Assembly (NCBI GenBank): GCA_026914095.1
Contig: JAPPIY010000337.1
Coordinates: 1-15,019 of the forward strand
DNA from: Oligoflexia bacterium
GTDB taxonomy: Bacteria > Bdellovibrionota > Bdellovibrionia > Bdellovibrionales > UBA1609
DNA: 15,019 nucleotides
Reading direction: 5' to 3'
Shown here one piece after another: positions 1 to 8,078 of the stretch. The position numbers and the translations under genes are program-made. Position 1 is the stretch's first letter. The number at the start of each line of letters is the position of its first letter. Below the pieces are notes generated by a model, which did not search any database, was not told the DNA's origin, and was given only the letters and a program-made list of their open reading frames with translations.

Positions 1-1106
1 ATCCCCTAGCCTATCAGTTTTTAAAACAAAACAAGTGGCAAGCTCTGTTTTTTGACCAAGCCATTCGCCTGCCTCTAACCAGTTATGAGCAGATAAAAAA
101 AACAATTCAAAGCCTTTACCAATTAAGAAATAATAAAGACTATCAAAAACATCTGGCAGAAATTCAAACTTATCCCAGTTTAGAAAATAAAAAACAGGAT
201 TCGGTTTTAATGGCTTATGACTTTCACTTAAACAATGAGACAGCGCAACTCATTGAAGTGAATACAAACGCTTCGGCTTTTTTATTGGTGAACACTCTTT
301 ACCAATTTAAAAACTTAGACTACAAAACAGCCTTAGAGGATTTAAAAGCCTCCTTTCAAAAAGAGTGGATGATCTTTAATAAAAAAGAATCTCCTCCCTC
401 AAAAATTGTTTTAATAGATGAAGAGCCGCTCCAGCAAAAAATGGCTATAGAGTTCTTTATGTATAAAGATTTTTTTAAATCCATGGGGTGGAATATGGAA
501 ATTTTAGATTCCAAGCAATTAAAAACAGATAGCCAACATTATCTTTACACTCCACAGGATGAAAAAATAGAATTTATTTACAACCGCGCTACAGACTTTT
601 ATTTTGAAAATCATCCTGCACTGGCCAAAGCTTATCAAAAAAACACATGTCTGATACTCCCTCAACCTAAGGATTACTGTCTTTTAGCGGATAAAAACAG
701 ACTGGCTGACTGGCGCTCAGAAGATTGGCCGGAATTAAAAGACATTAAAAAAAACCTGCTAAAAACCAAAATTTTAAACTCTGACAACAAACAAGAGTTA
801 TGGCAAAGCCGTAAAAAATATTTTTTCAAAATCTGCCAAGGTTATGGAGGAAAAATGGCTTATAAAGGGGCCAGCCTGAGCCGTCCAAAATTTGAAGAGT
901 TATTCCAACATAACAGCTTAGCTCAAGAATACATAGCTCCCTCTAAGATAAAAGATTCAAACGATCAAGAGTGGAAACTGGATTTAAGAGCTTATGTCTA
1001 TAAAGATCAAATCCAGCAATTGGCAGGCCGAGTTTATCAAGGACAGCTCACCAACTTTAAAGCGCCGGGAAGAGGTTTTGCCACAGTTGAAATCAAGTCC
1101 GATTAG
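1..1106 (+). CDS. ATP-grasp-like protein, 5' end outside the window
   Basis: The reading frame is open from base 3 to the TAG at 1104-1106 (367 codons). The internal ATG at 210 is therefore probably not the start, and the gene begins upstream of the window. Two patches look like an ATP-grasp ligase fold. One is IEVNTNASAFLL, about 85 codons in. The other is a glycine-rich loop, FFKICQGYGGKMAYKG, followed by the C-terminal stretch RVYQGQLTNF with a nearby Gly/Arg-rich APGRGFA. The middle has IEFIYNRATDFYFEN and a Lys/Asp-rich LLADKNRLADW, typical of glutathione-synthetase or circularly permuted ATP-grasp proteins of unknown substrate. No signal peptide can be judged because the N-terminus is missing. 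The gene is convergent with the large J-domain gene. The fold is inferred from motifs and the substrate is unknown. It could equally be an ATP-grasp-like protein that has lost activity. Confidence 0.6.
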   Translation, partial: PLAYQFLKQNKWQALFFDQAIRLPLTSYEQIKKTIQSLYQLRNNKDYQKHLAEIQTYPSLENKKQDSVLMAYDFHLNNETAQLIEVNTNASAFLLVNTLYQFKNLDYKTALEDLKASFQKEWMIFNKKESPPSKIVLIDEEPLQQKMAIEFFMYKDFFKSMGWNMEILDSKQLKTDSQHYLYTPQDEKIEFIYNRATDFYFENHPALAKAYQKNTCLILPQPKDYCLLADKNRLADWRSEDWPELKDIKKNLLKTKILNSDNKQELWQSRKKYFFKICQGYGGKMAYKGASLSRPKFEELFQHNSLAQEYIAPSKIKDSNDQEWKLDLRAYVYKDQIQQLAGRVYQGQLTNFKAPGRGFATVEIKSD

Positions 1107-1142
1107 TCATACGGATCCTGTTTGGATTTTAAAGCTAGAGCT

Positions 1143-1192
1143 GTCATTTCCACGAAAGCCTGTCCTCGTGGAAACACGGGGGCGGAAATCTT
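1143..1192 (-). repeat. Palindromic element, long-loop type (copy 1)
   Basis: This 50-bp element matches 43 of 50 positions of a copy inside mfd (13836-13885, other orientation). Its ends pair as a stem (ATTTCC on one side, GGAAAT on the other). Between them is a conserved core containing GAAAGCCTG and CCTCGTGGAAAC. Two of the seven differences from the mfd copy fall on paired bases (C-G there, T-A here), so pairing is kept. It lies just after the ATP-grasp-like gene and could act as a transcription terminator for either convergent gene, but no T-run follows. Confidence 0.75.
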
Positions 1193-1219
1193 AAAAAGAC
1201 CTCAAAATTTAAACCAGAT

Positions 1220-1282
1220 TGGTATAACATACTGATATTGTTTGAATTTTTCTGGAGATTCCCGCTTTCGCGGGAATGACTG
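1220..1282 (+). repeat. Palindromic element, short-loop type with AT-rich left arm (copy 2)
   Basis: The core is a 20-bp near-perfect palindrome at 1258-1277, ATTCCCGC-tttc-GCGGGAAT. It is preceded by an AT-rich left part (GATATTGTTTGAATTTTT). The same left part and palindrome occur in the 5' end of the J-domain gene (5802-5905, - strand) with a 7-base indel. The core resembles the dRS3 repeats of Neisseria (ATTCCC-N8-GGGAAT), but shared origin is not shown. In the convergent intergenic region it may also serve as a bidirectional terminator. Confidence 0.75.
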
Positions 1283-1355
1283 GACATTTTTAGAACCGAC
1301 TAAGTCTGAAATTTTTAAACTTTTCCTATCGAGATTTTAAGCGATAAGCATTTTT

Positions 1356-4300
1356 TCAAGGCTCTCTAGCAAATTCATTTTCTTGAAAAGAGGCCATCTG
1401 ATCTTCAAAACCCTCTTTTAACTGTAAAGGCCCTAGCTGATTAAAGAAATTAACAAAACTTCTATTCAATTCAATCAAAACAGAGTCAATCAATTGCTCC
1501 CACTTTAGCTGAAAAACTCTTTCTTGCCGCATCAGGCCTGAAGAAACTAATTCTCGCGCGGCGTTGGGATTAAAAGTCTCTTCTTTCTCTATACGCCTAA
1601 TTTTTGCCAATGTATTCTGAACGGGAGTAGAATGAGCTAGAACATGAGACAAAATCACATCTGAATTGACTATAATAGGATTTGCGGAATTGGAATATTC
1701 TCGTTTCAACCTATCTAAAAAAGAAATCTTTTTATCACTTTCACCTAAATTATTTTTTATCTCTTGAAGAAACTTTTTATCAGGAAATGTAAAATAAGGG
1801 CCTTGAGCTTTTGTAAAGGTGTCGTTGTAAGACTGCAATAAAGATAAAACCTCTGCCTGCATTCTTTCGAACTCTTCTTGATTAAATTCAAACTCTTCTT
1901 TAAATCCATCAAACGCTTTATTTAATTGAGTTTGCTCTCCTGCTAAAAGCAGTTTCTTAAAAGTGTCCAGCCAATAATTCACTTGGAAAATAGAAACTTC
2001 CAAGCCCTTTAAGCCTCCTGTGAAAGAGCGAATATCCCATAAAACACGATTCTTGTTATAATAATTTAAAAAATCTTCTAAAGAGCTTTTTGTATGAACA
2101 GGACTCTCCAGCTCAATAATGTCTTTATAATAGTTTTCTGTAATCAACTCCAAATCTTGACTGATTCTGCCTCCAATGTCGTCTAACTGCTCTTGAGATA
2201 AATTTTTAAAAGCCAGCTCTAACTTTTGAGTGGAAGAGTAATTTTTAAACAGCTTTTCTAAAGCCAAATAAAGATTTTCATAGTTTTGCCCCTCTAACTG
2301 AGCGGGAATATCAAATAAAAAACTATGGATACTGCTGTTTTTACTGACAAGATTTGCGCACATTCTATCTATGGGCTGATACTCACCAGCAGAAAAATGA
2401 TACACAAGCAGGGAATCAGACCTAAAAAACTTTTTAGAGGAAAATAAAAAATCCTCTTCCTGTTTATCGCCATTGAGAATAAAATAAAAGCTCTGTTTAT
2501 TAGGTTTAGAGCCGCAGATCATATTTTGCGCTAACACATAAGGGTTAGAAAGCTCAAACTGCTTTTCTAAATAATCTTTTTCCTGCTCAGCGCTGAGCTG
2601 GTTTTTATACTGGACAAAATTTTCTTGATCCCATATAAACTTTCGCTCTCCTTTTTTATAAACCTCCATAGCCTCAATCAGATCTAAAACAGGCTGAAAC
2701 ATCTGAATATTATTTATCACAGATTGATTTTCATACAAAAGATACCCTTTTCTTTCTAATTCAGAAACAATGTCTCTTAATAAGTAAATTCCAGCGCTTA
2801 ACATTTTGAAACCTAAGTTTTGTTTTATTGTCTTAGAAGAGTCAAAAAACTCAATACAGCCTTCATAATTAGCTTGAGTCTCCGGATACCAGTTTTCACA
2901 TGTCTTTTCTATTTCTATTAAATACGCAGAAGGGTTGTAACAGTAATGATACCATTCTCCAGAATCGGGATCTGTTTTATAATCTGGAAAAAAACCAGCG
3001 CATAGCTCCGACTTCAATTTCAAAATTTGCTCAGAAGTTAAGTAAGATAAGCTATCTTTCCAATTTAAACCCGCTCCTATTAACTTTCTTGAGAGCACAA
3101 ATTTTTTATCATAGTTCACTCTTTTCGTTTCCTGAAAGGGATATAGCATAAGCTCATAATCTAACTTTTTAACAGCGTATTGGGGATCAGATGAAAATAA
3201 CTCATTGTTTCCCATCCCTATATAATGAATGGGATTCAATTCATAACTTCTATTTAAAGAAATTGTTTTTAAATGATTGTAAATCAACTGAGCTGATTCA
3301 AAAAAGAGAACGGTATTATAATTTTCCCTAAACTCTCCATTTTCAAAAAAACCTGTGGAATTGAGGCAAAAACCACTCCACAATGAAAAGCTGTCATCTA
3401 TCTGAGAACAGTATTTTTGCTGATAATACTCTATGTCTCTCTCAAAAACGCCGGTATCAAACCTTGCCAGCATATTTAAACGATTCCAATACTCTATATT
3501 ATCCTCATTAACCCGCTTATAAGAATCCCAAGCCTGATCTTTAACAACATGGGAATTATAGTCGGACTGAGATAAAATAAATAGGTCTTTTAACAAACGG
3601 GAAGAGGATTCATAAGGCAAAAGCAGTTTATTGATTTGCTGTGTCCATAAGCCAGCGGATTGACCATAAATCTGCCCGGCGGTATTAGCCCAGCCTGCAA
3701 ATTTAACTCCCAGAGCTTTTATTCTTCCCTCTGTCCTTTTAAGCTGCTCGTTAAAATATTCCGCCAGCTCTCCGCTGGAATGGCTCTGAACAAGCTCGCT
3801 GGAAGAAGGGATTTCATACAGATCTTGATTCAAATGATCTGTCAATTCCATTAAACTGTTTTTAACCTCCCCGGCGCTTAACTGCTCTTTTAAAGGCTGC
3901 CCCACATATTTATCTAAAACTTTATGAAACTCCATAAAGAAATACATATGAACAAAAAAACCCGCCCAGCCAGCCGCGCGCAAACCAACTGTTTTTGTCA
4001 TGCCAATCAATAAGTTAGAGCCGGCGCTTGTTAAGCGAAGAGCATACAATACAGAGTTAATAAATTTATGAGACAAGATACCCGATCCAATTAAAGTGGC
4101 AATATCCACGGCATAGTGCTTCCATTTCTCGCTCCGGCTCCAATTGTTATAAAATTTCTCACAAGGGCTGGCATGATCCCTCATAAGCTCTACAGGAGCT
4201 GTTTTATACAAAGTTTTAGCGCATGGGACTAAATGAGGATCACGAATAATAAGCTCATCAAAAATAACAGAGGCAAAATAACCCAGCCCCAGCCCGGCTC

Positions 4301-5915
4301 CAGGAGCTATTGATCTCCCCAGCTTTCCATTGAGAGGTATTTTGCCAAAAGGGCTTTTTAAAGACCTGCCATCCATCCAACGGCCTAAACCGTAAAGGCG
4401 ATAATTCACTTGTTGGCTGACAGCGACAAAAATAAAAAAACTAGCGGCGCCGGAAGGAGTTAAACTGTGATTCATTGTTTCCAGCAATAATTCTGGATTT
4501 CTTTCGGCTCCATACAAATAAGGATCACTCATAGCCTGTCTATAAAGAGAAGCTCCAATAGCGGCTTGAAAAACAATAAACTGGCCCGGAAAGTTTTTTA
4601 AGAAGTTAGAGCTAAAGGGATTAGACATCCTATGTAAGTTTTCATAGTGAATTGAATCAAAAGAGGTTTTTACTGTCTTTAAAGCCTTTAGAATTTCCCT
4701 ATCCTCCATATAAAGCCTTTGATGGGAATTGTCAGAACCAGCAGTTAAAAGCCTCTCACCAAATTTCTCATTAAACAGAGAGCTTTTTAAAGCGTCTAAG
4801 TAACTTCTCAATAAGAGTTCATGATGAGTCTGACTGGGCAAGCCTAAAGAGGATAATATTTTTCTAAAAACTCGGAGATCTTTTCTTTCTTCTTTTTGAA
4901 AATGATCTAACTCCCGCTTTTCCTCTGCTGTTAATTGCTTTTCCTGCTCTTTACTCAATAATTCTAGTTTTATTTTTTGTTTTGTTAAAAAGTCATTCAG
5001 CCTTTGATTGAAAAATGAGAACTGATAGAATAACTCAACAGCCTGCCTTTCTTTAAAAGTGATTTCCTCAACCACATATCTATTTTCCACCTCAGTTATA
5101 AATTTCCCAAGACTCTTCCTAAGACGCTCTTCTTTTTGTTTTTCCTCATGAACGGGATAGGTGATATAGTTTTCACCTATTTTTAAAGTTATAATATCCT
5201 TAATTTCTTGAATGTAAGACGGCGCAATATCCCGCAAAATTCTCTCTCTCGTTTTTTTATTAAAATCGGACATTTTAAACTCGGCTAAAAGCTGTTTCAA
5301 AATAGTATCCAACAAAGCCAGATACATCTCAGTTGTGGCTTTAGAATTTTTCAGCAATATCAGCCTTTTAAACAAATAAATACTTTTTTGAGAAATGGGC
5401 CTTTTTGACACACTCTCTGTTTTTTTAAAAATATCTTTAAAGCTTTCTGAATAAATGTCTTCGGTTTGAGTTTGTGAAGAGGAGGAGGTCCAGCTTTGAT
5501 GGCCAAATTGATCGTATCTCTGTCTTTTTTGAGGATCTGCTAAAACCTCGTAAGCGTTTTTAATCTCTTGAAATTTTTCTTTGGCTTTATCTTGTTCTGC
5601 TGAAGGATGTTTATCAGGATGCCATTTTTGCGCCTGCCGGCGATAGGCTTTCTTGATCTCCTCTTGTGTCGCCGTGTGGGAGACACCTAGAGTTTCATAA
5701 TAACTCTTCTCTTCCGTCCAACCTGACAAAGAAACAAAACACAAAATACAAAGCAAAAAAAAGCTTTTTAAACCACCCTTGTTTGAAATTTCAATATGAC
5801 AGTCATTCCCGCGTAAGCGGGAATCTTCACGAAAAACACCAAAACTCAAACAAAATCGGTATAAACTCATAATTCCAAAATTTTTACTAAAATTAAAGTA
5901 GTTGAAATATGACAT
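1356..5915 (-). CDS. Giant exported J-domain protein
   Basis: The frame encodes 1,519 residues from ATG 5915; a second ATG lies at 5870. Neither has a strong Shine-Dalgarno site, so the start is uncertain. Residues about 20-39 are encoded by a palindromic repeat element. A hydrophobic segment follows (about 49-64, LKSFFLLCILCFVSLSG). Basic residues precede it and acidic ones follow, as in a Sec signal peptide or N-in anchor. A complete J-domain spans about 71-137, with WHPDKHP (HPD at 99-101) and the helix-IV end RQRYDQFG. A Ser/Thr/Gln-rich linker follows. The remaining ~1,350 residues are not recognised. They contain charged helical stretches (about 255-350), hydrophobic helices (about 444-457, 487-502, 536-552, 600-662) and many paired cysteines in the C-terminal half. 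The cysteines suggest disulphides in an oxidising compartment. J-domains stimulate Hsp70 ATPase, but no Hsp70 is known in the periplasm, so an exported J-domain is odd. Function unknown. Confidence 0.8.
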   Translation of the reverse strand: MSYFNYFNFSKNFGIMSLYRFCLSFGVFREDSRLRGNDCHIEISNKGGLKSFFLLCILCFVSLSGWTEEKSYYETLGVSHTATQEEIKKAYRRQAQKWHPDKHPSAEQDKAKEKFQEIKNAYEVLADPQKRQRYDQFGHQSWTSSSSQTQTEDIYSESFKDIFKKTESVSKRPISQKSIYLFKRLILLKNSKATTEMYLALLDTILKQLLAEFKMSDFNKKTRERILRDIAPSYIQEIKDIITLKIGENYITYPVHEEKQKEERLRKSLGKFITEVENRYVVEEITFKERQAVELFYQFSFFNQRLNDFLTKQKIKLELLSKEQEKQLTAEEKRELDHFQKEERKDLRVFRKILSSLGLPSQTHHELLLRSYLDALKSSLFNEKFGERLLTAGSDNSHQRLYMEDREILKALKTVKTSFDSIHYENLHRMSNPFSSNFLKNFPGQFIVFQAAIGASLYRQAMSDPYLYGAERNPELLLETMNHSLTPSGAASFFIFVAVSQQVNYRLYGLGRWMDGRSLKSPFGKIPLNGKLGRSIAPGAGLGLGYFASVIFDELIIRDPHLVPCAKTLYKTAPVELMRDHASPCEKFYNNWSRSEKWKHYAVDIATLIGSGILSHKFINSVLYALRLTSAGSNLLIGMTKTVGLRAAGWAGFFVHMYFFMEFHKVLDKYVGQPLKEQLSAGEVKNSLMELTDHLNQDLYEIPSSSELVQSHSSGELAEYFNEQLKRTEGRIKALGVKFAGWANTAGQIYGQSAGLWTQQINKLLLPYESSSRLLKDLFILSQSDYNSHVVKDQAWDSYKRVNEDNIEYWNRLNMLARFDTGVFERDIEYYQQKYCSQIDDSFSLWSGFCLNSTGFFENGEFRENYNTVLFFESAQLIYNHLKTISLNRSYELNPIHYIGMGNNELFSSDPQYAVKKLDYELMLYPFQETKRVNYDKKFVLSRKLIGAGLNWKDSLSYLTSEQILKLKSELCAGFFPDYKTDPDSGEWYHYCYNPSAYLIEIEKTCENWYPETQANYEGCIEFFDSSKTIKQNLGFKMLSAGIYLLRDIVSELERKGYLLYENQSVINNIQMFQPVLDLIEAMEVYKKGERKFIWDQENFVQYKNQLSAEQEKDYLEKQFELSNPYVLAQNMICGSKPNKQSFYFILNGDKQEEDFLFSSKKFFRSDSLLVYHFSAGEYQPIDRMCANLVSKNSSIHSFLFDIPAQLEGQNYENLYLALEKLFKNYSSTQKLELAFKNLSQEQLDDIGGRISQDLELITENYYKDIIELESPVHTKSSLEDFLNYYNKNRVLWDIRSFTGGLKGLEVSIFQVNYWLDTFKKLLLAGEQTQLNKAFDGFKEEFEFNQEEFERMQAEVLSLLQSYNDTFTKAQGPYFTFPDKKFLQEIKNNLGESDKKISFLDRLKREYSNSANPIIVNSDVILSHVLAHSTPVQNTLAKIRRIEKEETFNPNAARELVSSGLMRQERVFQLKWEQLIDSVLIELNRSFVNFFNQLGPLQLKEGFEDQMASFQENEFAREP
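5802..5905 (-). repeat. Palindromic element inserted in the J-domain gene 5' end (copy 3)
   Basis: The minus strand reads ATTCCCGC-ttac-GCGGGAAT (5805-5824), preceded by GATTTTGTTTGAGTTTT, which matches the element at 1220-1282 apart from a 7-base indel. The stretch 5802-5905 is bracketed by the 9-base direct repeat TGTCATATT (5906-5914 and 5793-5801, minus strand). This could be a target duplication of a 104-bp insertion. In the J-domain frame the element encodes FREDSRLRGND. The palindrome and homology are seen directly. The exact left boundary and the duplication are inferred. Confidence 0.7.
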
Positions 5916-5945
5916 AAAAAGCCCAAAAAAACCAGTTTTTATCAG

Positions 5946-5977
5946 ATTTTCACAAGGACAGAGGAAAAATTTTCACA
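5946..5977 (-). promoter_or_regulatory. Repeated TGTGAAAAT motif upstream of the J-domain gene
   Basis: On the minus strand the motif TGTGAAAAT occurs twice (5977-5969 and 5954-5946, 23 bases apart), 31-62 bases before the first ATG of the J-domain gene. The first copy extends to TGTGAAAATTTTTC, which is also present upstream of the Slam-type transporter gene, where it completes a palindrome. It may be a shared operator. In AT-rich DNA the match could be chance. Confidence 0.25.
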
Positions 5978-6135
5978 ACTTTGTCATCAAAATAAACACT
6001 TTGTTTACAAAAAATTTTGAAAAAATTATCAAGAGCCTAAACGAAATGTTTTTTTAATGAGCTAATACTGAAAAACTTTTTTATTATTGAACAATGCGAT
6101 CATAGACCACTTTGTGAAAAGGTGTATGATTAAAT
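5978..6135. other. AT-rich intergenic DNA upstream of the J-domain gene
   Basis: No open frame of note is seen. On the minus strand a weak promoter is possible (TTGATA near 6030 with TGTAAA 17 bases on), which would serve the J-domain gene. Its fit to the -10 consensus is poor. Nothing else is recognised. Confidence 0.3.
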
Positions 6136-6378
6136 TTAGAACATTTTTTTACAAGGGTCTTGATTTTTGTTGAAATCTTTTTTGAAGATGTTCTTTAATT
6201 CTTTGTCGAAATTTTTATTAAAACTACTTTGATTTTTTTTAAAAATATCTTTAAAGCTTTCTGAATAAATGTCTTCGGTTTGAGTTTGTGAAGAGGAGGA
6301 GGTCCAGCTTTGATGGCCAAATTGATCGTATCTCTGTCTTTTTTGAGGATCTATTAAAACTTCATAAGCTTTTTTGAT
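6136..6378 (-). pseudogene. Truncated second copy of a J-domain gene
   Basis: The frame ending at 6136 encodes IKKAYEVLIDPQKRQRYDQF and onward through the Ser/Thr/Gln linker to FKDIFKK. This is the end of helix III, helix IV and linker of the neighbouring J-domain protein. Helices I-II and the HPD loop are absent, and similarity stops abruptly near 6378. The frame continues upstream only to a TTG at 6411 with no Shine-Dalgarno site. Bases 6234-6352 are identical to 5420-5538 in the intact gene. The adjoining 24 bases show synonymous differences. The C-terminal tail (NQSSFNKNFDKELKN and on) differs from the intact protein. This is best read as a remnant of a tandem paralogue that recently exchanged sequence with the intact gene. 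Confidence 0.75.
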
Positions 6379-6392
6379 CGAAAGACATATAA

Positions 6393-6541
6393 TTAAGTGA
6401 TTTCCACACAAGGCATTTAAAAAGCTATATACTCTGTTTTATTACTGACTTTAACCCCCTTGCCGATGAAAAAAACAAAGAATTGAAGAAAGCCGTAAAT
6501 ACGGGATTTTTTGGTTTTGAGCTGAAAGAAAGAATATACTA
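6393..6541 (+). pseudogene. Possible coding remnant, unknown
   Basis: An open frame without a start codon runs from 6393 to a TAA at 6539-6541. Its last part has a protein-like composition (FITDFNPLADEKNKELKK, then GFFGFELKERIY). No family is recognised. It lies beside the truncated J-domain copy in a gene-poor stretch, which suits debris of a lost gene. It may also be chance. Confidence 0.2.
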
Positions 6542-6560
6542 AAGTTTATAATAGCAAGAA

Positions 6561-6615
6561 CCACTTAAGTTTTCAAGCGCCAATGCTAGACATTTTTACT
6601 TAAAAACCTAAGTGG
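6561..6615 (-). terminator. Imperfect inverted repeat after the cargo gene
   Basis: CCACTTAAGTTTTCAAG (6561-6577) and CTTAAAAACCTAAGTGG (6599-6615) pair at 15 of 17 positions around a 21-base loop, 38 bases past the stop codon of the minus-strand cargo gene. The position suits a transcript end, but no clear T-run follows, so intrinsic termination is uncertain. It could instead be a 3'-end stabilising hairpin. Confidence 0.4.
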
Positions 6616-6652
6616 CTTTACTATACTATAATTTAACTTTAAAACAAAATTA

Positions 6653-7993
6653 TTATTGTTGCGAACGATAACTCTCAACATGAATCTCCATATCAGCTCC
6701 AAAAGCTCCTTGTATATTAATATCTTCTTCTTGTATTCCCTCATTAATATTGTAAGTTCCGCCAACTTGTCCTGGAGCCTGTGTTGGGCTATCATGATTG
6801 TAAAATCTTCCTTCCCAATTTCCATTATCATAACCATCAGCAGATGTTATTCCGCTAAATTGACCATTTGAACTCATTTCCGCTGACCCTAAATCAATTT
6901 GATTCGGTAAATTGGAAGCGCTTAATTCCTTAATATTTCCGCTAATAGTATTTTTTTCAAAGTTAGCTGTTAAACTCACCTTGCCAGTGAATTCATTAAT
7001 TTGATTATTGGCAGGAACATTAGAAGTCCAAACACCCAGAGTTTTTCCCTGATAAACAGCCATTCCTCTAACACTGTCTATATTGCTGGCAGGATTATCA
7101 CCCGCATAGAAAACCGCAGTCTGTCTTTCATTGTAATTGCTATCTGTTTCCCCAACAGACTGGTACCTTGCCCAATAACCATAAGATAAATAGTTTGTAT
7201 CTCCTTGCGCTTCAAAAGCAAACTGCCTTCTCCACTGAGTTTGTCCATTCCGAACTTTTCCATCCTTGACGGACTGGTGGCCGGTTGTTTCTCCCCCAAC
7301 AGTTTCTCCGGGAGGAAGGCCATAAGCAGGATCAGCGGCATTAATGGAGGCTATTTTTTCCCCATCTTCAGAGTAAATATCATAAGTATGCTTGCCTGTA
7401 GAGCGGACCTCAGCTGTTAAATGTCCGTAGCCATCTAATACATATTTCTCCAATCCATCAATCAGCTGATTCCAATTGGCAGGCTTTTCACTGGCCATAT
7501 TTGTCATATAATGCTTTAAGGAAACAACAGAGCCTGCGAGATCGCTACTCTTGCCAGAAAGAGCCAATAAAAGCTGACGCCAAGCCTGAGCCTCGTTTCC
7601 TGTTGCGAGAGCAAAGTTTTCCTTTATTATTTTAATCAAGGCTAGATCAAGATCATAGTCATCATATTCCATTAACTGTATGCTTTGAACGGTATGCAAA
7701 GCGCTGAGTATTCTATTCCATAATTTGCGATTCTTTTTATTTTTAGAAGTCCCCAGCTTAATAACAGCTGTCCCAAGAGCATTTTGAACATTATCCCCAT
7801 GTAAAGCGTTTAAAATAGAAGTCCAAAACTCTACTTGTTTCTCCTTTCCTTTTTTATTAAACGAGGCAATTTTGGCCTCCACCTTTTCAATTAAGCCTGG
7901 ATCCAGAGACTTAATATCATAGGGATCTGTCTTGGAAAAAGCCTGAGGAACAATAAGGCTTAATCCTAAAAATACTATAAATGCTTTTTTCAT
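6653..7993 (-). CDS. Type XI secretion cargo: helical repeats plus TbpB-like barrel
   Basis: 446 residues from ATG 7993, chosen over an in-frame ATG 30 bases upstream because AAAAGGAGG sits five bases before it and a clean signal peptide follows (MKKAFIVFLGLSLIVPQAFS, cleavage near residue 20). There is no lipobox, so the protein is probably soluble. Residues about 25-185 are helical, with four degenerate Trp-centred repeats at W57, W92, W138 and W174 (FWTSILNALHG, LWNRILSALHT, AWRQLLLALSG, NWNQLIDGLEK). Residues about 255-433 look like a TbpB-type small beta-barrel: YLSYGYWARY, FTGKVSLTANF, then NTISGNI, SSNGQFSG, WEGRFY, PGQVGGTYNI and IQGAFGA. In known systems this barrel is what Slam transporters recognise. 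The Slam-like gene lies upstream on the same strand, 884 bp away. Export route: Sec, then the outer-membrane transporter (inferred). What the N-terminal repeats bind is unknown. Confidence 0.85.
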   Translation of the reverse strand: MKKAFIVFLGLSLIVPQAFSKTDPYDIKSLDPGLIEKVEAKIASFNKKGKEKQVEFWTSILNALHGDNVQNALGTAVIKLGTSKNKKNRKLWNRILSALHTVQSIQLMEYDDYDLDLALIKIIKENFALATGNEAQAWRQLLLALSGKSSDLAGSVVSLKHYMTNMASEKPANWNQLIDGLEKYVLDGYGHLTAEVRSTGKHTYDIYSEDGEKIASINAADPAYGLPPGETVGGETTGHQSVKDGKVRNGQTQWRRQFAFEAQGDTNYLSYGYWARYQSVGETDSNYNERQTAVFYAGDNPASNIDSVRGMAVYQGKTLGVWTSNVPANNQINEFTGKVSLTANFEKNTISGNIKELSASNLPNQIDLGSAEMSSNGQFSGITSADGYDNGNWEGRFYNHDSPTQAPGQVGGTYNINEGIQEEDINIQGAFGADMEIHVESYRSQQ

Positions 7994-7998
7994 AAAAA

Positions 7999-8007
7999 CC
8001 TCCTTTT
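7999..8007 (-). promoter_or_regulatory. Strong ribosome binding site of the cargo gene
   Basis: The minus strand reads AAAAGGAGG followed by five bases and then ATG. This near-perfect Shine-Dalgarno sequence fixes the start at 7993 and is the best ribosome binding site in the window. It suggests the cargo is made at high level. Confidence 0.85.
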
Positions 8008-8078
8008 GTTTTATTAACAGCATTCAAAAACTAATTGTTTATTTATGAAAACAATCAAATTGAAACATCATTCACTGA

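Noticed and set aside
1143..1282. A CRISPR-like array, because palindromic repeats lie close together.
   Set aside because: The two copies differ in structure and orientation, spacing is irregular across the window, and no cas genes are present.
2900..3854. Plus-strand frames inside the large J-domain gene.
   Set aside because: They are short, antisense to a long continuous coding frame and have no recognisable product.
6136..6411. Treating the short J-domain frame as a functional 91-residue protein.
   Set aside because: It lacks helices I-II and HPD, begins at a TTG without a ribosome binding site, and similarity to the intact gene stops abruptly.
7994..8023. An earlier in-frame ATG for the cargo gene (MLLIKQKEVF added).
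   Set aside because: It lacks a ribosome binding site, its codons overlap the strong AAAAGGAGG used by the next ATG, and it would spoil the signal peptide.
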